Assembly (NCBI GenBank): GCA_902806375.1
Contig: CADCWK010000089.1
Coordinates: 1 to 8,093, forward strand
Direction: 5' to 3'
Length of the DNA stretch: 8,093 nt
DNA from: an uncultured Thermomicrobiales bacterium
GTDB taxonomy: Bacteria; Chloroflexota; Chloroflexia; Thermomicrobiales; UBA6265
Positions within the stretch are counted from its first letter, which is position 1; every line of letters starts with the position of its first letter. Below the pieces are notes generated by a model. The model made no database searches, was not told the origin of the DNA, and saw nothing but the letters and a program-made list of their open reading frames with translations. Both the position numbers and the translations under genes were made by a program. Of the stretch, positions 5,754 to 8,093 are shown piece by piece.

Positions 5754-7286
5754 ATGACGAACCGACCAGGCAGTGATCCCGGGAGCCAGGGAGCGATCCT
5801 GGCGCTGGACCAGGGCACCACCTCCAGCCGCGCGATCGTCTACGGCGCTGAGGGGGAGGTCCTCGGCTCGGCCCAGCGACCGGTCACGCCCTCCTACCCA
5901 CGCTCCGGCTGGGTCAATCAGGACGCCGACCAGCTCTGGGACACGATCCTCGACGTCGCCGGCAAGGCGATCCACCGGGCCGGGATCGCGGTGGGACAGC
6001 TGGCCGCGATCGGGATCACCAACCAGCGCGAGACGACGATCCTGTGGGACCGCCACACCGGCCAGCCCGTCGCCCCGGCGATCTCCTGGCAGAGCCGCCA
6101 GACCGCCCCACTGGTCGAGGCGATCGAGCGCCGTGGGCGATCCGAGCGCTACCACCGGATCACCGGGCTCAAGCCCGACGCCTACTTCTCCGCGACCAAG
6201 ATCGCGACCCTGCTGGAGGAGTTCCCGGACCTCCGCCGCCGGGCCGAGGCCGGTGAGGTCGTCTTCGGGACGGTCGACTCCTGGCTGCTCTGGCATCTGA
6301 CCGGCGGGGAGCACCGGACCGACATCACCAACGCCAGCCGCACGATGCTCTTCGACATCCGGACCCGCGACTGGTCGGACGAGCTGCTGACCGACCTCGA
6401 CATCCCGCGGCTGATGCTGCCCGAGGTCCGGGCGTCGGCGGGCAACTTCGGCGCGGCGAGTGCCGACCTTCTCGGCGCCGCCGTGCCCGTCTGCGGTATC
6501 GCGGGGGACCAGCACGCCGCCCTGTTCGGCCACGCCTGCCTGGAGCCGGGCGAGGCCAAGAACACCTACGGGACCGGCAGCTTCGTCCTGATGCAGACCG
6601 GCGATCGGCCAGTCGAGTCAGGCCATGGGCTGCTGACCACGGTCGCCTGGCAGATCGACGGGCAGCCGCCCTGCTACGCCCTCGAAGGCTCGATCTTCGT
6701 GACCGGCGCCGCCGTCCAGTGGCTCCGGGACGGCCTCGGACTGATCAGACAGGCGGCCGAGATCGAGACGCTGGCGGCGTCCGTCCCGGACAGTGGTGGG
6801 GTCGTCTTCGTTCCCGCCCTGACCGGCCTCGGCGCGCCGGACTGGGACCCGGACGCCCGGGGCCTCATCATCGGGCTGTCCCGCGGCACGACCGCCGGCC
6901 ACGTCGCCCGCGCCGCCCTGGAGGCGATCTGCTTCCAGACGCGTGACGTGATCGACGCGATGGCCGACGATGCCCCGGTCCCGCTGACCGAGCTCCGGGT
7001 CGACGGCGGCGCGGCCGCCAACGACATGCTCCTGCAACTCCAGGCCGATCTCCTCGGTGTCCCGGTGGTCCGACCAGCCGTGCTCGAGACGACGGCCTTC
7101 GGGGCGGCGGCCCTGGCCCGGATCGGCGCCGGGCTCGACACGGCCGAAGCTCACGCCGAACGGACGCGCCACCGCGCGGACCGTCGCTTCGAACCGGCGA
7201 TCTCCGCCGATGAGCGCGACAGCCGCCACGCCCGCTGGCGTCGCGCCGTGGATCGTGCCCGGGGATGGGAACGTGACCTCACCTGA
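5754..7286 (+). CDS. glpK: Glycerol kinase
   Basis: This is an FGGY-family kinase that phosphorylates glycerol with ATP to sn-glycerol 3-phosphate in the cytoplasm. The 510-aa length is normal. The order of motifs is complete: the phosphate-1 loop LALDQGTTSSRAI (16-28), GITNQRETT (87-95) with R92-E93, ISWQSRQT (110-117) with W112, AYFSATK (143-149) with Y144, and GDQ with D252. R92, E93, W112, Y144 and D252 correspond to the glycerol contacts of characterised GlpK. KNTYGTGSFVLM (269-280), LEGSIFVTGAAVQWLRDGL and LRVDGGAAANDMLLQ (414-428) complete the C-terminal domain. The stretch 233-245 lacks the activating histidine that PTS HPr phosphorylates in enterococcal GlpK. An upstream in-frame ATG at 5634 would add 40 Arg-rich residues; ATG 5754, with GGAGAG at 5737-5742, places the fold start where the family expects it. 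The next gene follows after 29 nt. Confidence 0.95.
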   Translation: MTNRPGSDPGSQGAILALDQGTTSSRAIVYGAEGEVLGSAQRPVTPSYPRSGWVNQDADQLWDTILDVAGKAIHRAGIAVGQLAAIGITNQRETTILWDRHTGQPVAPAISWQSRQTAPLVEAIERRGRSERYHRITGLKPDAYFSATKIATLLEEFPDLRRRAEAGEVVFGTVDSWLLWHLTGGEHRTDITNASRTMLFDIRTRDWSDELLTDLDIPRLMLPEVRASAGNFGAASADLLGAAVPVCGIAGDQHAALFGHACLEPGEAKNTYGTGSFVLMQTGDRPVESGHGLLTTVAWQIDGQPPCYALEGSIFVTGAAVQWLRDGLGLIRQAAEIETLAASVPDSGGVVFVPALTGLGAPDWDPDARGLIIGLSRGTTAGHVARAALEAICFQTRDVIDAMADDAPVPLTELRVDGGAAANDMLLQLQADLLGVPVVRPAVLETTAFGAAALARIGAGLDTAEAHAERTRHRADRRFEPAISADERDSRHARWRRAVDRARGWERDLT

Positions 7287-7299
7287 CCCTATGGGAACC

Positions 7300-7306
7300 G
7301 GAAGGA
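7300..7306 (+). promoter_or_regulatory. Ribosome binding site fixing the TTG start of the deoxyribosyltransferase gene
   Basis: GGAAGGA lies nine nt before TTG 7316. No ATG or GTG nearby in that frame would keep the conserved N-terminal strand RIYFAAPLF, so this site decides the start. Confidence 0.7.
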
Positions 7307-7315
7307 CCAGTCGCT

Positions 7316-7789
7316 TTGCGGATCTACTTCGCCGCTCCGCTGTTCAACGCCGCCGAGCAGCGCTTCAACGCCCGCCTGACCTGGCAGCTCGAGGAGCGCG
7401 GCCACAGCGTCTTCCTGCCCCAGCGCGACGGGCACGAGATGGCCGGGATGGGAGACGACGCCACCCCGGAACAGCTCGCGGAGATGCGGCGCTCGGTCTT
7501 CACGCTGGACAGTTCCGAGGTCATCGCCGCCGACCTGGTCCTGGCGGTGCTGGACGGCCGCGTCCCGGACGAGGGCGTGTGCGTCGAGATCGGGATCGCC
7601 TGGGCGACGCGCAACGCCGACCCGTCCCGGGCCAACCGCCGGGTAGTCGGGCTCAAGACCGACGCCCGCGCCTGGCTGCCCGGTGACGACCTGAACCCGA
7701 TGGTCGGCGAGGCGCTCGACCGCCTGTTCACCGACGAGCCGGCACTGCTGGACTGGCTGGCGCGGGCCGCACCCGGCATCACGGGATAG
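7316..7789 (+). CDS. Nucleoside 2-deoxyribosyltransferase family protein
   Basis: This family (PF05014-type) swaps or hydrolyses the base on 2'-deoxyribonucleosides or deoxynucleotides through a covalent glutamate intermediate; some members act in salvage, others as hydrolases cleaning up modified nucleotides. The 157-aa length is typical. It begins with the strand and loop RIYFAAPLFNAAEQRFN (2-18), followed by GHSVFLPQRDG (29-39), a helix leading to ADLVLAVLDG (72-81), and DEGVCVEIGIAWA (85-97) carrying the expected nucleophile E91. LKTDARAW then LNPMV (126-130) supplies the C-terminal asparagine seen in the family. The start is TTG. It sits 29 nt after glpK, so the two are probably co-transcribed, and a strong hairpin follows its stop. 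The precise substrate (nucleoside or nucleotide, transferase or hydrolase) cannot be read from sequence. Confidence 0.88.
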   Translation: MRIYFAAPLFNAAEQRFNARLTWQLEERGHSVFLPQRDGHEMAGMGDDATPEQLAEMRRSVFTLDSSEVIAADLVLAVLDGRVPDEGVCVEIGIAWATRNADPSRANRRVVGLKTDARAWLPGDDLNPMVGEALDRLFTDEPALLDWLARAAPGITG

Positions 7790-7798
7790 CTCCCTGGC

Positions 7799-7817
7799 CC
7801 GGACCGCCACGGTCCGG
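7799..7817 (+). terminator. Hairpin terminator candidate after the glpK operon
   Basis: A perfect 8-bp G/C-rich stem CCGGACCG/CGGTCCGG with a 3-nt loop lies nine nt after the TAG at 7787-7789. It is followed by CATGCCTTGGG, not a clean T-run, so termination may be partial or factor-assisted. The position directly after the last gene of the pair makes this the best terminator candidate in the window. Confidence 0.55.
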
Positions 7818-7872
7818 CATGCCTTGGGCTGTCATGACCCGCCGGGACGTCACCGCACAGATTCACGTAGAC

Positions 7873-7925
7873 TGCCGGTCCGCACCGACACCCGGCGCCG
7901 CGCGATCGGCGCGACGAGACCGGCA
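7873..7925 (+). promoter_or_regulatory. Nested stem structure in the leader of the last gene
   Basis: An outer perfect 8-bp stem TGCCGGTC (7873-7880) / GACCGGCA (7918-7925) encloses an inner perfect 6-bp hairpin GCGCCG-6-CGGCGC (7895-7912). The structure ends six nt before the AGGGAG ribosome site (7932-7937) of the TTG-started gene, where it could affect initiation. I do not recognise it as a named riboswitch, and no clear promoter is visible before it. Confidence 0.4.
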
Positions 7926-7946
7926 CACATCAGGGAGCACCGGGTC

Positions 7947-8093
7947 TTGCCCCCAACCACCGTACCGCTTCACGCACCGGGCACTACCGCGATCCCGAAC
8001 ACGCCTCCCACGAAGGACGGTAGCGCTGACGACGGGCAGGTCTCCGTTCGCCGCTTCCTCGTTCGGGAGGGAATCCCGCTGGCGATCCTCGTC
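7947..8093 (+). CDS. N-terminus of a probable membrane protein, possibly ABC transporter permease (3' end outside window)
   Basis: Forty-nine codons are visible from TTG 7947 to the window edge without a stop. AGGGAG (7932-7937) lies nine nt upstream of the TTG. The first 30 residues are polar, Pro/Thr-rich and probably disordered. They are followed by VSVRRFLVREG (32-42) and the beginning of a hydrophobic run IPLAILV. A basic amphipathic stretch directly before a first membrane helix is typical of ribose-type (RbsC-like) sugar ABC permeases, but the visible part is too short to be sure, and any inner-membrane protein could start this way. It has the same direction as glpK and the deoxyribosyltransferase gene, but a terminator-like hairpin and 157 bp separate them, so it probably belongs to a separate transcript. 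Confidence 0.5.
   Translation, partial: MPPTTVPLHAPGTTAIPNTPPTKDGSADDGQVSVRRFLVREGIPLAILV

Noticed and set aside
1..8093. CRISPR array, tRNA or rRNA gene, insertion sequence, toxin-antitoxin or defence system
   Set aside because: No spaced direct repeats, cloverleaf pattern, transposase motif, terminal inverted repeats or defence-type domains were seen on either strand.

Overview
The window is GC-rich bacterial chromosome with strong G/C third-position bias, short intergenic regions and several TTG starts. The S16/KH/RimM cluster, the Tat-type secreted protein whose ends carry 'QATP' stretches, and the gene content fit a Chloroflexota/Thermomicrobia-like organism. That placement is inferred from style and remembered relatives, not from any search.

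Layout, left to right. (1) Positions 3-251 (+): the C-terminal end of a DUF1345 membrane protein. (2) Positions 595-2564 (-): a translation cluster read right to left. It has a small unrecognised 85-aa ORF, then rpsP (ribosomal protein S16), khpA (KH-domain RNA-binding protein) and rimM (16S maturation factor). A near-consensus promoter (TTGACC-17-GACAAT) lies before rpsP and a second (TTGACC-17-TATGGT) before the small ORF. The rpsP leader of about 170 nt carries three perfect dyads. RimM has an unusual basic, disordered N-terminal extension of about 107 residues, and its start overlaps khpA by 35 nt. Neither ffh nor trmD/rplS, the usual partners, flanks the cluster here. (3) Positions 2893-3738 (+): a triosephosphate-isomerase-family enzyme with motif variants resembling the TpiA2/EryH branch. 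(4) Positions 3739-4319: a gap without a convincing gene. (5) Positions 4320-5459 (-): a secreted protein of the DUF7482 type, made of two diverged copies of one domain. (6) Positions 5460-5753: a divergent intergenic region holding three closely spaced perfect dyads. (7) Positions 5754-7789 (+): glycerol kinase (glpK) followed closely by a nucleoside 2-deoxyribosyltransferase-family gene. (8) Positions 7799-8093: a hairpin terminator candidate, a nested stem structure, and the first 49 codons of a TTG-started gene that looks like the N-terminus of an integral membrane protein.

The left half is housekeeping (ribosome assembly). The right half is central carbon and nucleoside metabolism: a TIM-family isomerase and a glycerol kinase would both deliver triose phosphates, with a nucleoside deoxyribosyltransferase and possibly a transporter following. 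I found no CRISPR array, tRNA, rRNA, insertion sequence or clear defence or mobile system. The best leads are the structured rpsP leader, the palindrome cluster at 5547-5609, the duplicated secreted protein and the non-canonical TIM.
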